Notes under the pieces: model-generated
What the model was told of the DNA's origin: nothing
Seen by the model: only the letters and a program-made list of their open reading frames with translations
Database searches by the model: none
In this document: piece after piece, positions 9,364 through 16,449 of the stretch
Layout: every line of letters begins with the position of its first letter
How positions within the stretch are numbered: position 1 is the stretch's first letter
Assembly (NCBI GenBank): GCA_963754235.1
Contig: CAVWFK010000048.1
Span: 4,456-68,455 of the forward strand
Reading direction: 5' to 3'
Length of the DNA stretch: 64,000 bases
Source: DATAYA01 sp963754235
GTDB lineage: Bacteria > Pseudomonadota > Alphaproteobacteria > Acetobacterales > Acetobacteraceae
Program-made: the position numbers and the translations under genes

Positions 9364-9608
9364 CAGCGCGTCAGCAGGCCTTTGCGGGAGCAGGGGCAGG
9401 GCGGCACCGGATCGTCGCCGCCCTCGACCCATGGGTTGCAGCGCAGCACCCGCCAAGCCGCCAGCCCGCTGCCGCGCAGCGCGCCGTGGCAGCGCAATGC
9501 CTCGATCGCGTAATCGCTGCAACTTGGCGTGAAGCGGCAGTTGGCGCCGAGCAACGGCCGCAGCGTCCATTGATACAGCCGCACGAGGCCGACCAGCAGC
9601 ATCTTCAT
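9363..9608 (-). CDS. yidD: Membrane protein insertion efficiency factor YidD
   Basis: The 81-residue protein has the family hallmarks LVRLYQWTLRPLLGANCRFTPSCSDYAIEAL and the RVLRCNPW block, with paired cysteines. YidD is a small membrane-associated helper for YidC-dependent insertion. It overlaps yidC by one base and rnpA by four, so the three are translationally coupled. The start is ATG at 9608. Confidence 0.95.
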   Translation of the reverse strand: MKMLLVGLVRLYQWTLRPLLGANCRFTPSCSDYAIEALRCHGALRGSGLAAWRVLRCNPWVEGGDDPVPPCPCSRKGLLTR

Positions 9609-9946
9609 GACAGCCCCGCCCGGTCCAGCGCCCGGCGCAGATCGTCGAGCAGCAGGGCGAAGCGCCGCCCGCGCGTCGCCTCGCGCCCGATCAGCACGAG
9701 GTCGGCGCCCGCGACCGGCCGCTCCGCCAGCACCAGCCGCGCCGCCGCACGCAGCCGGCGGCGGGTGCGGTTGCGCACGACCGCGCCGCCGACCTTCTTC
9801 GTCACCGTGAAGCCAAGCCGCGCCGGCCCCTGATCGCCGCGGGCCAGTGCTTGCAGCACGAGGCCCGGCGTGGCCGCCCGGCGGCCGCCCGCAGTGACCC
9901 GCAGGAACTCAACCCGTCGCTTCAGGCGCCCCAAGGCCGGCGCCAT
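9605..9946 (-). CDS. rnpA: Ribonuclease P protein component
   Basis: The 113-residue basic protein is started at the ATG at 9946 (MAPALGRLKRRVEF). The family core is clear: RLGFTVTKKVGGAVVRNRTRRRLRAAARL near residues 43-72, the RNR helix that binds RNase P RNA. It is the protein cofactor for 5' maturation of tRNAs. It follows rpmH after 14 bases and overlaps yidD by 4. A longer open frame continues upstream but lacks any similarity and covers rpmH. Confidence 0.95.
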   Translation of the reverse strand: MAPALGRLKRRVEFLRVTAGGRRAATPGLVLQALARGDQGPARLGFTVTKKVGGAVVRNRTRRRLRAAARLVLAERPVAGADLVLIGREATRGRRFALLLDDLRRALDRAGLS

Positions 9947-9960
9947 CCCAGCACCCGCGG

Positions 9961-10095
9961 TCAGGCGGAGAGCCGCTTGCGGCCCTTGGCGCGGCGCGCG
10001 GCCAGCACCTTGCGGCCGCCGACGGTCGCCATGCGGGCGCGAAAGCCATGCCGCCGCTTGCGGACCAGCTTGGACGGTTGATAGGTGCGCTTCAC
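9961..10095 (-). CDS. rpmH: 50S ribosomal protein L34
   Basis: This is a 44-residue protein with a GTG start at 10095 and a GGAGAG ribosome-binding site just upstream. The sequence begins MKRTYQPSKLVRKRRHGF and ends KGRKRLSA, the universal L34 pattern. It is the first gene of the rpmH-rnpA-yidD-yidC operon, expressed from the promoter at 10200-10228. Confidence 0.97.
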   Translation of the reverse strand: MKRTYQPSKLVRKRRHGFRARMATVGGRKVLAARRAKGRKRLSA

Positions 10096-10199
10096 GGCGA
10101 ACTCTCCGCAAACGGGGACTGCGCCCACGCCTCAAGCGGGGCCACCGCCGGCCCCGTCGCCGGCCGCGACGCCCGGGCGGCGGCTGATCCAGGCCGCGG

Positions 10200-10228
10200 C
10201 TTATAGGGGTGGGTGCCATCCGCGTCAA
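10200..10228 (-). promoter_or_regulatory. Sigma-70-type promoter of the rpmH operon
   Basis: On the minus strand there is TTGACG (10228-10223), a 17-base spacer and TATAAG (10205-10200), about 105 bases before the rpmH GTG. This is close to the housekeeping consensus, fitting a highly expressed ribosomal protein gene. No experimental support. Confidence 0.7.
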
Positions 10229-10279
10229 TGTGCGGGCCGGCGCTGGCAGCCAGGCGGCTCCGGCCCCATCATCCGGGTG

Positions 10280-10978
10280 ATGACCTTGCTCCGCCGATTC
10301 TGGCCGCTGCTGCCGATCGCAGCCGCGCTGGTGCTGTTTGTCGCTCTCGGCCTGCCGCACTGGTTGAGCTGGGCGGCGCTTGCCCATCGCGAGGCGGCAT
10401 TGCAGGCCTTGGTCGATCGCCACCCGGTCGCCGCCGCGCTTGCCTTCACCCTGCTCTATGGCGTGATCACGGCGCTCGCAGTGCCGGAGAGTGCGGTGGT
10501 GACGGTCGCGGGCGGGCTGCTGTTCGGCACCATCCTCGGCTCGGTCTGCACCGTGCTGGGGGCGACCGGCGGGGCGGTGCTGCTGTTCCTCGCCGCCCGC
10601 AGCACGCTGCGCCCGCTGCTCGCGCGCCGCGCCCGACCGTTCCTCGAGCGGGTCGGCCCGGCGCTGGAGCGGGACGGCTTCAACGCCCTGCTGGCGCTGC
10701 GGCTGCTGCCGGTGTTGCCGTTCTGGTTGCTGAACCTGGCACCGGCCCTGGTCGGGATGCGGCTCGCGCCCTACACCGCGGCGACCTTCCTCGGCATCAT
10801 TCCAGCCACGGTCGTGTTCGCCTCGATCGGCGCCGGCCTCGGCGACACGCTGGCGCGCGGCGACCCGCCGCATCTGGACGTGGTGCTCTCGCCCGGCATC
10901 CTCGGCCCGCTCGCGGCACTCGCGGCACTGGCGCTGCTGCCGATCGCGCTGCGGCGGCTGCGCCGGCGCGATGGCTGA
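10280..10978 (+). CDS. TVP38/TMEM64 (SNARE-associated/DedA-like) membrane protein
   Basis: The protein has 232 residues from the ATG at 10280; a GTG three bases earlier is also possible. There are about five hydrophobic helices. The VTVAGGLLFGTILGSVCTVLGATGGAVLLF and RLLPVLPFWLLNLAPALVGM blocks are typical of the VTT domain. Proteins of this family are thought to move or scramble lipids or support membrane homeostasis; the exact substrate is unknown. Its end overlaps the next gene by 8 bases. Pairing of a VTT protein with a MerA-like flavoprotein is common in bacteria, which suggests a joint function. Confidence 0.85.
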   Translation: MTLLRRFWPLLPIAAALVLFVALGLPHWLSWAALAHREAALQALVDRHPVAAALAFTLLYGVITALAVPESAVVTVAGGLLFGTILGSVCTVLGATGGAVLLFLAARSTLRPLLARRARPFLERVGPALERDGFNALLALRLLPVLPFWLLNLAPALVGMRLAPYTAATFLGIIPATVVFASIGAGLGDTLARGDPPHLDVVLSPGILGPLAALAALALLPIALRRLRRRDG

Positions 10979-12383
10979 GTTTGATCTCGCCATCATCGGC
11001 GCCGGCTCGGCTGGGCTTTCGGTCGCCTATCCCGCGGCGCGGCTGGGACTGCGCGTCGCCCTGATCGAGTGCCACGAGATGGGGGGCGAGTGCCTCAATA
11101 CGGGCTGCGTGCCGAGCAAGGCACTGCTGGCGGCGGCCCACGCCGCGACGGCCGCGCGCGCTGCCGGACGGCTCGGCGTGCCGCTGGCGGAGCCACAGAT
11201 CGACTGGCCGGCAGTGCGGGCGCATCTCCACGGCGCGATCGCGGCGATCGCGCCCAACGATTCCGAGACCCGTTATGCGTCGCTCGGCGCCACGGTGTTG
11301 CGGGCGGAGGCGCGATTCGTGGCCCGGGACACGCTGGCAGTGGGCGGGCGGCGGATCACCGCGCGGCGCATCGTGATCGCCGCCGGCAGCCGCCCGGTGA
11401 TCCCCGACATCCCCGGACTGGCCGCGCTCGCCCCGCTCACCAGCGAGACCCTGCTTACTGACCTGCCCCGCCCGGAGCACTTGCTAATCCTGGGCGGCGG
11501 CGCGATCGGGCTGGAGATGGCGCAGGCGCACGCGGCCCTCGGCTGCCGCGTCACCGTGATCGAAGCGGGGCGCATTGCCGGGCGCGAGGATGCGGAGCTG
11601 GCGGCGGGGCTGCGCGCCGTGCTGGCGGCGCAGGGCGTCGCCTTCATCGAGGGCGCGCGCGTGATCGCAGCGGAATCCGGCCCGACCCTGGTGCTCGCGG
11701 ACGGGTCGCGGATTGCGGGGACGCACCTGCTGGTCGCCACCGGGCGGCGGCCGAACCTCGACTGCCTCGGTCTGGAGGCGGGCGGCGTGGTTGCGACCGC
11801 ACAGGGGATCGCGACCGATGCCGGGCTGCGTTCGCTAAGCAACCGCCGGGTCTGGGCAGCGGGCGACATCGCCGACCCGGCCGGGATCGGGCCGCGCCAC
11901 TTCACCCATGTCGGCCTCTATCACGCCGGCATCGTGGTGCGGCGCGCGATCTTTCGGGTCCCGGCGCGGATCGACTACCGCGCCCTGCCGCGCGTCACCT
12001 ACACCGAACCCGAGCTGGCGCAGGTGGGGGCCACCGAAGCCGAGGCACGCGGGGCCGGCCATAAGGTGCAGGCTTTGCGCAGCCCGCTCGCCGAGAACGA
12101 CCGCGCGCAGGCAGAGGGCCGCACCACCGGGCTGGCGAAGCTGGTTGTCGCGCGCGGGCGGCTGCTGGGGGCGGGCATCCTGGCGCCGCACGCGGGCGAG
12201 ATGATCGGCGCACTGGGTCTCGCGATCGCGCGCCGCATCCCGCTCTCGACATTGGCCGGGCAGATCCTGCCCTATCCGACGCTCGCCGAGTCGGCCAAGC
12301 GCGCCGCCGCGCAGGCGCCGGCCGCGCGCCTGTTCGCCCCCCCGGCATCCGCGCTGGCCCGTCTGCTTGCCCGCTTGCCATGA
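10971..12383 (+). CDS. MerA-like pyridine nucleotide-disulfide oxidoreductase
   Basis: The 470-residue class I flavin disulfide reductase has an FAD Rossmann motif GAGSAGLS at residues 10-17, the redox-active pair in GGECLNTGCVPSKAL (Cys42 and Cys47), an NAD(P) Rossmann motif GGGAIGLEMAQAHAALG near 175, and an ATGRRPN segment. The FAD-contacting AAGDIAD block and the dimerisation domain (YTEPELAQVG) follow. It resembles dihydrolipoamide dehydrogenase and mercuric reductase. However, it has no N-terminal metal-binding domain and no C-terminal vicinal cysteines, so mercury reduction is unlikely. It is translationally coupled to the VTT membrane protein. Substrate unknown. Confidence 0.88.
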   Translation: MAEFDLAIIGAGSAGLSVAYPAARLGLRVALIECHEMGGECLNTGCVPSKALLAAAHAATAARAAGRLGVPLAEPQIDWPAVRAHLHGAIAAIAPNDSETRYASLGATVLRAEARFVARDTLAVGGRRITARRIVIAAGSRPVIPDIPGLAALAPLTSETLLTDLPRPEHLLILGGGAIGLEMAQAHAALGCRVTVIEAGRIAGREDAELAAGLRAVLAAQGVAFIEGARVIAAESGPTLVLADGSRIAGTHLLVATGRRPNLDCLGLEAGGVVATAQGIATDAGLRSLSNRRVWAAGDIADPAGIGPRHFTHVGLYHAGIVVRRAIFRVPARIDYRALPRVTYTEPELAQVGATEAEARGAGHKVQALRSPLAENDRAQAEGRTTGLAKLVVARGRLLGAGILAPHAGEMIGALGLAIARRIPLSTLAGQILPYPTLAESAKRAAAQAPAARLFAPPASALARLLARLP

Positions 12384-12434
12384 CGGGTTTGCCTTAACGG
12401 GCGCGGCGGACGATCCTGCGGCGGGGAGAAGACG

Positions 12435-12752
12435 ATGGGTGCCGCGCGATCCGTTCTGCTGCTGGGCTGTGGGGCACTGGCCGGAGCATGGGCGTGCGCC
12501 CCATCGCTCCGCCATCGGGCCAGCACGCGGGTCGCGGAGGCGGAGGCCGCGCAGAGGCGGCTCGACCGGCTTCGCCACGATTTGCGCGGCGCGCTCTCGC
12601 CGGCCCTGCTGAGCGCCGACCGCCTGCTCGCCAGCGACGATCCGGCAACCAGACACACGGGCGAAATCGTCGTACGTGCGGTCGAGCGCGCGACCGCGCT
12701 GATGGAGGCAACCCGCGCGGCCTCCCCGGCCGAGCCGGGCGACGCCGCATGA
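12435..12752 (+). CDS. Small protein with a histidine-kinase-like dimerisation helix
   Basis: The protein has 105 residues: an N-terminal hydrophobic segment (SVLLLGCGALAGAWACAP, a possible membrane anchor or lipoprotein-like signal), then an H-box-like helix (RHDLRGALSPALLSADRL) and a second helix, as in HisKA dimerisation domains. No ATPase domain follows, because the stop overlaps the next start by 4 bases. It could be a truncated sensor-kinase relative acting as a phosphotransfer or regulatory piece, or merely share this fold. It is co-transcribed with tam. Confidence 0.6.
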   Translation: MGAARSVLLLGCGALAGAWACAPSLRHRASTRVAEAEAAQRRLDRLRHDLRGALSPALLSADRLLASDDPATRHTGEIVVRAVERATALMEATRAASPAEPGDAA

Positions 12753-13525
12753 GTGCCGCGAGCTGGAATCCGACGCAATACCTGCGCTTCGGCGATGAGC
12801 GACTTCGTCCTGCGCTCGATCTGCTCGCGCGGATCCCCGCGGAGGCGCCGGCGCGCGTGGTCGATCTCGGCTGCGGGGCCGGCAACGTGACGCGGCGGCT
12901 GGCGGCGCGCTGGCCGGCGGCGGAGGTCAGCGGCGTGGACGGCTCGGCCGCGATGCTGGAGCGCGCCCGCGCTGCCGCCCAGAACCTGCGCTTCGAGCAA
13001 GCCGATATCGCGGCCTGGTCGCCGGCGCGGCCGCCCGATGTGATCTACTCGAACGCGGCGCTGCACTGGCTCGGCGATCACGCGACGCTGTTGCCGCGCC
13101 TGCTGTCGCTGCTGGCAGCCGGCGGCTGGCTCGCGGTGCAGATGCCCGCGATGCACGACGCGCCGTTCCGGCGATTGCAGGCGGAGGTCGCGGCGGCGGG
13201 ACCGTGGGCCATGCGGCTGCGCGGGATCGGCTCGGCGCCGCCGGTGCTGGATGTCGACGCTTACTGGGACGTGCTGCGGCCGCACGCACACGCGCTCGAT
13301 CTGTGGGAGACGACGTATCTGCACCCGCTCGCGGGCGAGGACGCGGTGGTGCAATGGGCGATGGGCAGCAGCCTGCGGCCGTTCCTCGATGCGCTGCCCG
13401 AGGCGGAGCACGGCGCATTCCTCGACGCCTATCGCGCGGCGCAGCGGCCGCACTATCCGCCCCGCGCCGACGGCACCACGCTGCTGCCGTTCCGGCGGCT
13501 GTTCCTGGTGGCGCAGGCCTGCTGA
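12749..13525 (+). CDS. tam: Trans-aconitate 2-methyltransferase
   Basis: The 258-residue SAM-dependent enzyme begins MSAASWNPTQYLRFGDERLRP, the typical Tam start. It has the SAM-binding motif VVDLGCGAGNVTRRL at about 34-48, SNAALHWL near 93, and the Tam-specific LDVDAYWDVL, WETTY and GSSLRPFLDAL segments. Tam methylates trans-aconitate, a spontaneous inhibitor of the citric acid cycle. The ATG overlaps the stop of the upstream gene. Confidence 0.92.
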   Translation: MSAASWNPTQYLRFGDERLRPALDLLARIPAEAPARVVDLGCGAGNVTRRLAARWPAAEVSGVDGSAAMLERARAAAQNLRFEQADIAAWSPARPPDVIYSNAALHWLGDHATLLPRLLSLLAAGGWLAVQMPAMHDAPFRRLQAEVAAAGPWAMRLRGIGSAPPVLDVDAYWDVLRPHAHALDLWETTYLHPLAGEDAVVQWAMGSSLRPFLDALPEAEHGAFLDAYRAAQRPHYPPRADGTTLLPFRRLFLVAQAC

Positions 13526-13601
13526 TACCCACGGCAAGCGACGGCTCGCGATGACCGGACCCGCGTGATGTCCGGCGGGTCGGTGTCGGCGGTGGCGAAG
13601 C

Positions 13602-13703
13602 TGAGGCCGAAGAACAGGGCCGGATCAGGCTCCGTGAGGCCCAAGAACAGGGCCGAATCAGGCTCGCCGCCGCCCTGAGAACAGGGCTGGATCAGGCTCG
13701 CCG
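13602..13703. repeat. Three imperfect direct repeats of about 33 bases
   Basis: Copies at about 13602-13634, 13635-13667 and 13674-13703 share the core AGAACAGGGC.G.ATCAGGCTC. Read on the minus strand, two adjacent copies keep one frame and encode related peptide units (EPDSALFLGL, EPDPALFFGL). The patch lies between the convergent ends of tam and the minus-strand unit from the promoter at 13885-13913. Confidence 0.7.
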
Positions 13704-13802
13704 CGCCTGAGAACTGGGAAAATTCCTGTTGGCCGCAGCGGGTGGGGTGGCCCTGGGTCTCGCCGCCGGCTCGATCGCCATCGCACTGTCATCCTCCGTC
13801 AT
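13692..13802 (-). CDS. Possible 36-residue small protein (low confidence)
   Basis: An ATG at 13802 with GAGG nearby opens 36 codons (MTEDDSAMAIEPAARP..., ending SSQARRA). It lies about 75 bases downstream of a strong-looking minus-strand promoter. It has no recognised family, and an overlapping plus-strand frame with a hydrophobic start also exists. I include it only because promoter and ribosome-binding site line up. Confidence 0.25.
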   Translation of the reverse strand: MTEDDSAMAIEPAARPRATPPAAANRNFPSSQARRA

Positions 13803-13884
13803 CTCGGCCTCGATCCTGGTCAGCAGCTCGGAACTCGCGTCAGCTCCCGCGTCCCCGGCACCGGCTCCACCCGCGGCGACCGCT

Positions 13885-13913
13885 GTTCTAACATTTCCCC
13901 CGCATGCTGTCAA
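13885..13913 (-). promoter_or_regulatory. Orphan sigma-70-type promoter
   Basis: On the minus strand there is TTGACA (13913-13908), exactly 17 bases, then TAGAAC (13890-13885). It points away from DUF3293 (which ends at 13957) toward the repeat patch and the tam terminus, where there is no ordinary gene. A small RNA or tiny ORF could be its product. Confidence 0.5.
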
Positions 13914-13956
13914 GGAACATAACGTCGCGCTGGGGTCCTGCAAATGCCTGTCGCGA

Positions 13957-14376
13957 TCACAGCCGCCATGGAAGGTCGGGCTGATTGATCCACAGCAGGG
14001 CCGGGCGTTCTCGCTCCACGATCACGGCACCGAGCTGACGGAAGGCGCGCGCGAGCCGCAGCGCCGGGCGGGGATCGCCGCCGATCAGCCAGTGCGGCTC
14101 CGACCAGCCGCGCCCGACACCCTCCCCCTCGCGCCGCGCCAGCCGCCGCAGCCGCTCGCCGAGGCGGCGGTGCATTCGCCGGTTCCAGCCGTCCGGCATC
14201 CGGCGTCCGAGCGGATTGGCCGCGCCCACGAACACGCCCCGCCGCACGCCGATCGCATGCAGCAGCGCGTCCATCTCGGGCGAGCGCCGCCCGATCCGCG
14301 CCACCGCCTCGCCGGCGCGGTACGCGGTCTGCCGCCACGCCCGCGCCATCATCCGCGGCGGCACCGGACCGGCCAT
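13957..14376 (-). CDS. DUF3293 family protein
   Basis: The protein has 139 residues from the ATG at 14376; a longer reading to 14448 overlaps the hisZ start. The family pattern is visible: AYRAGEAVARIG, FVGAANPLGRRMPDGWNRRMHRRL, EGVGRGWSEPHWLIGG and ALRLARAFRQLGAVIV, matching the T/A-x-NP...N..R...E motif series of DUF3293. Function unknown; no catalytic role is established. It is divergent from hisZ. Confidence 0.7.
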   Translation of the reverse strand: MAGPVPPRMMARAWRQTAYRAGEAVARIGRRSPEMDALLHAIGVRRGVFVGAANPLGRRMPDGWNRRMHRRLGERLRRLARREGEGVGRGWSEPHWLIGGDPRPALRLARAFRQLGAVIVERERPALLWINQPDLPWRL

Positions 14377-14446
14377 CCCTCGCCCTCCCCCGCCCGCTAT
14401 GATAAGCGCGCGCCCATTATGCCCGACGACCCATGATCGGCGACCC

Positions 14447-15622
14447 ATGATCGACGACCCGCCCCCGAGCCCGGCGCTGCTGCCCGCCGGCTTGCGCGAC
14501 CTGCTGCCGCCGGAGGCTGAGACCGAGGCGCTCGCGGTCGAGGCGATGATGGCCGCCTTCGCCGCCCACGGCTACCAGCGGGTCAAGCCGCCGCTGCTGG
14601 AGTTCGAGGACAGCCTGCTGGCGGGCTCCGGCGCCGATCTCGCCGAGCAGACGTTTCGGCTGATGGACCCCGACACCCGGCGGATGATGGGCGTGCGCGC
14701 CGACATGACGCCGCAGGTCGCGCGCATCGCCACCACCCGCCTGGCGGCAGCACCCCGCCCGCTGCGGCTTTGCTACGCCGGCCAGTGTCTGCGCGTGCAT
14801 GGCGGGCAACTCGCGCCGCAGCGGCAGGTGGCGCAGGCGGGGATCGAGCTGATCGGCGTCGATGCGCCGGAGGCAGATGCCGAGATCGTGCTGGTCGGCG
14901 CCGCGGCGCTGGCCGCGGTGGGGCTGACGCGGCTCTCGTTCGATCTTACGCTGCCGGCGCTGGCCGAGACGCTGCTTGACGAGGCTGGGTTCACCGGCCC
15001 CGCTCGATTGGCACTGACCCATGCGCTCGATCGCAAGGACGCCGCGGCGGTGGCGGCGCATGGCGGGCGGCTGGCGGGCACGCTGACGGAGCTACTGCTG
15101 GCCACGGGCGCTGCGGAGCCGGCGCTGGCCACGCTGGAGCTCGCAGCACTGCCGCCCGGCGCGCGGGCGCTGGTGGAGCGGCTGGCGGCGACGGTGCGCG
15201 CGATCGAGCGCGGGGCGCCAAACCTGCGGCTGACCGTTGATCCGATCGAGTTTCGCGTATTTCGCTATCATACCGGCGTGTGCGCGATGATCTACGCGCC
15301 GGCGCTGCACGAGGAGCTGGGCCGCGGCGGGCGCTATCTCTGCGGTACTGCGGAGCCCGCGACGGGGCTGACACTGTTTCCTGATCTGGTGCTGCGGGCG
15401 GCGCCCGCGCGGGCCGCGCGGGCGCGGGTATTCGTGCCGTTCGGGACGGAGGCCGCGCACGCGGCGGCAGCGCGCGAGCGGGGGTTTGCGACGGTGCCGG
15501 GGCTGGGGCCGGCGGACGATCCGGCGGCGGAGGCGCGGCGGCTGGGGTGCAGCCATGTGCTGCGGGAGGGGGTGCCGGTGACAGTGGAGAGTGACGATCG
15601 GACGGTTGGTGCGAAAAATTAG
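14447..15622 (+). CDS. hisZ: ATP phosphoribosyltransferase regulatory subunit HisZ
   Basis: The 391-residue protein resembles histidyl-tRNA synthetase but lacks the tRNA-binding domain. Motif 1 and 2 regions are present (GLRDLLPPEAETEALAVEA; FRLMDPDTRRMMGVRADMTPQVARIA), as is RLCYAGQCLRVHGGQLAPQRQVAQAGIELIG. HisZ pairs with short-form HisG for the first step of histidine synthesis and gives it feedback control. hisZ is usually next to purA in related bacteria; here about 3.9 kb of other genes separate them. The 3' end overlaps DUF4279 by 4 bases, tail to tail. Confidence 0.93.
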   Translation: MIDDPPPSPALLPAGLRDLLPPEAETEALAVEAMMAAFAAHGYQRVKPPLLEFEDSLLAGSGADLAEQTFRLMDPDTRRMMGVRADMTPQVARIATTRLAAAPRPLRLCYAGQCLRVHGGQLAPQRQVAQAGIELIGVDAPEADAEIVLVGAAALAAVGLTRLSFDLTLPALAETLLDEAGFTGPARLALTHALDRKDAAAVAAHGGRLAGTLTELLLATGAAEPALATLELAALPPGARALVERLAATVRAIERGAPNLRLTVDPIEFRVFRYHTGVCAMIYAPALHEELGRGGRYLCGTAEPATGLTLFPDLVLRAAPARAARARVFVPFGTEAAHAAAARERGFATVPGLGPADDPAAEARRLGCSHVLREGVPVTVESDDRTVGAKN

Positions 15623-16077
15623 CGCCTCACGTACCGATGGACGTTGCCGGCATTGATCACCAAACCAGCGTGCTTGTCCGGCACCTCAATCTCCAGCTCG
15701 CCCACTTTCACCGACCGCTCGAGAAGATCCTTCGGCAAGTAGGTCGGCTCGAAATCGGGATCATAAACCAGCAAAGAAAGTTCCATCTGCAGATCGGGGA
15801 TACTATCGCGCAACTGTGCCATGTGGGACGAGGCAAGCGTGACCACCCAGTCGAGGTGCGCAGCCGGACCGTCCAGCTGACGGTTTTCCGTCGTCAGAAA
15901 CCAGGTTCCCGTTCGCGCCGGAACGCTCTTGCCTGACGAGCGCCGAAACAGTGGCTCTCCCTTTCGGGCCGACGTGTCCGGCTCCACCGCCATGATCCGA
16001 TTGACCTGCGGAGGATCGAGGTGCTCCGCAAACAAGCCGAGAGTCGCCATCGGAGGGTGGCCGATGACCGCCATCAC
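15619..16077 (-). CDS. DUF4279-like protein
   Basis: The protein has 152 residues from the ATG at 16077 (GGGGAGAC upstream). Features resembling DUF4279 are FAEHLDPPQVNRIMAVEPDTSARKGEP, the GTWFLTTE strand, a predicted-pairing segment HLDWVVTLASSHMAQLRD and the C-terminal ELEIEVPDKHAGLVIN. The role of this family is unknown. It is downstream of the 73-residue gene, 27 bases away on the same strand, probably as one transcript. Its modest GC and isolated position between hisZ and purA hint at later acquisition. Confidence 0.6.
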   Translation of the reverse strand: MMAVIGHPPMATLGLFAEHLDPPQVNRIMAVEPDTSARKGEPLFRRSSGKSVPARTGTWFLTTENRQLDGPAAHLDWVVTLASSHMAQLRDSIPDLQMELSLLVYDPDFEPTYLPKDLLERSVKVGELEIEVPDKHAGLVINAGNVHRYVRR

Positions 16078-16104
16078 CGAGTCTCCCCGACGCCCGATGG
16101 CAAG

Positions 16105-16326
16105 CTACGCGTCATAAAGGCATCCGATGTGCTCTTCCGAGGCTGATACATAGACCTCGCCGTCGTCCAAGCAAATCGTCACCCGGTCAGCGCCGCGCAG
16201 CCTCGCGAGCTTCTTCAGTTTGTGTAGCCGTTTGGTTATCTCGTATTCCTTTATGCCGAGTCTGCGTGAGACAAACGCTCTGTCCAGGGGAATGGTATCA
16301 TACAGGTCGTCACATGGGAGAACCAT
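16105..16326 (-). CDS. Uncharacterised 73-residue protein
   Basis: I do not recognise this protein. It starts at the ATG at 16326 (MVLPCDDLYDTIPLD) and has a basic central helix (KEYEITKRLHKLKKLARLRGADRV) and an acidic C-terminal strand pair (TICLDDGEVYVSASEE). It has no signal or membrane segment. The putative two-gene unit with the DUF4279-like gene downstream could be a toxin/immunity remnant or a small regulatory pair, but nothing in the sequence decides this. The ribosome-binding site (GCGGA) is unusually close to the ATG. Confidence 0.5.
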   Translation of the reverse strand: MVLPCDDLYDTIPLDRAFVSRRLGIKEYEITKRLHKLKKLARLRGADRVTICLDDGEVYVSASEEHIGCLYDA

Positions 16327-16449
16327 TCCGCAAAGTCGGGCATACGCTCGTCGTGGGGAACCAGACGTTCGAGTCCCCCGCCCGATGCGTGACAAGCTGG
16401 GGGTCAACCGCGAAGGCGGTAGGATGCGGGCCGAAGCGGGAGACGCAGA

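Noticed and set aside
9605..10996. A 463-codon minus-strand frame as one long gene
   Set aside because: Only the last 113 codons match RnpA; the upstream part covers rpmH out of frame and the divergent membrane-protein gene.
10971..12383. Mercuric reductase (merA) and a mercury resistance locus
   Set aside because: No HMA domain, no C-terminal Cys pair, and no merR/T/P genes nearby.
13602..13703. A CRISPR array
   Set aside because: Repeats are imperfect and nearly adjacent without unique spacers of constant length; no cas genes.
13729..14436. A plus-strand 235-codon ORF with a hydrophobic start
   Set aside because: It reads through the DUF3293 gene in antisense; no ribosome-binding site and no domain.
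16337..16384. A tRNA gene near 16340-16385
   Set aside because: T-loop-like GTTCGAGTCCC is present, but there is no anticodon arm, D arm or proper acceptor spacing; kept only as a weak hairpin finding.
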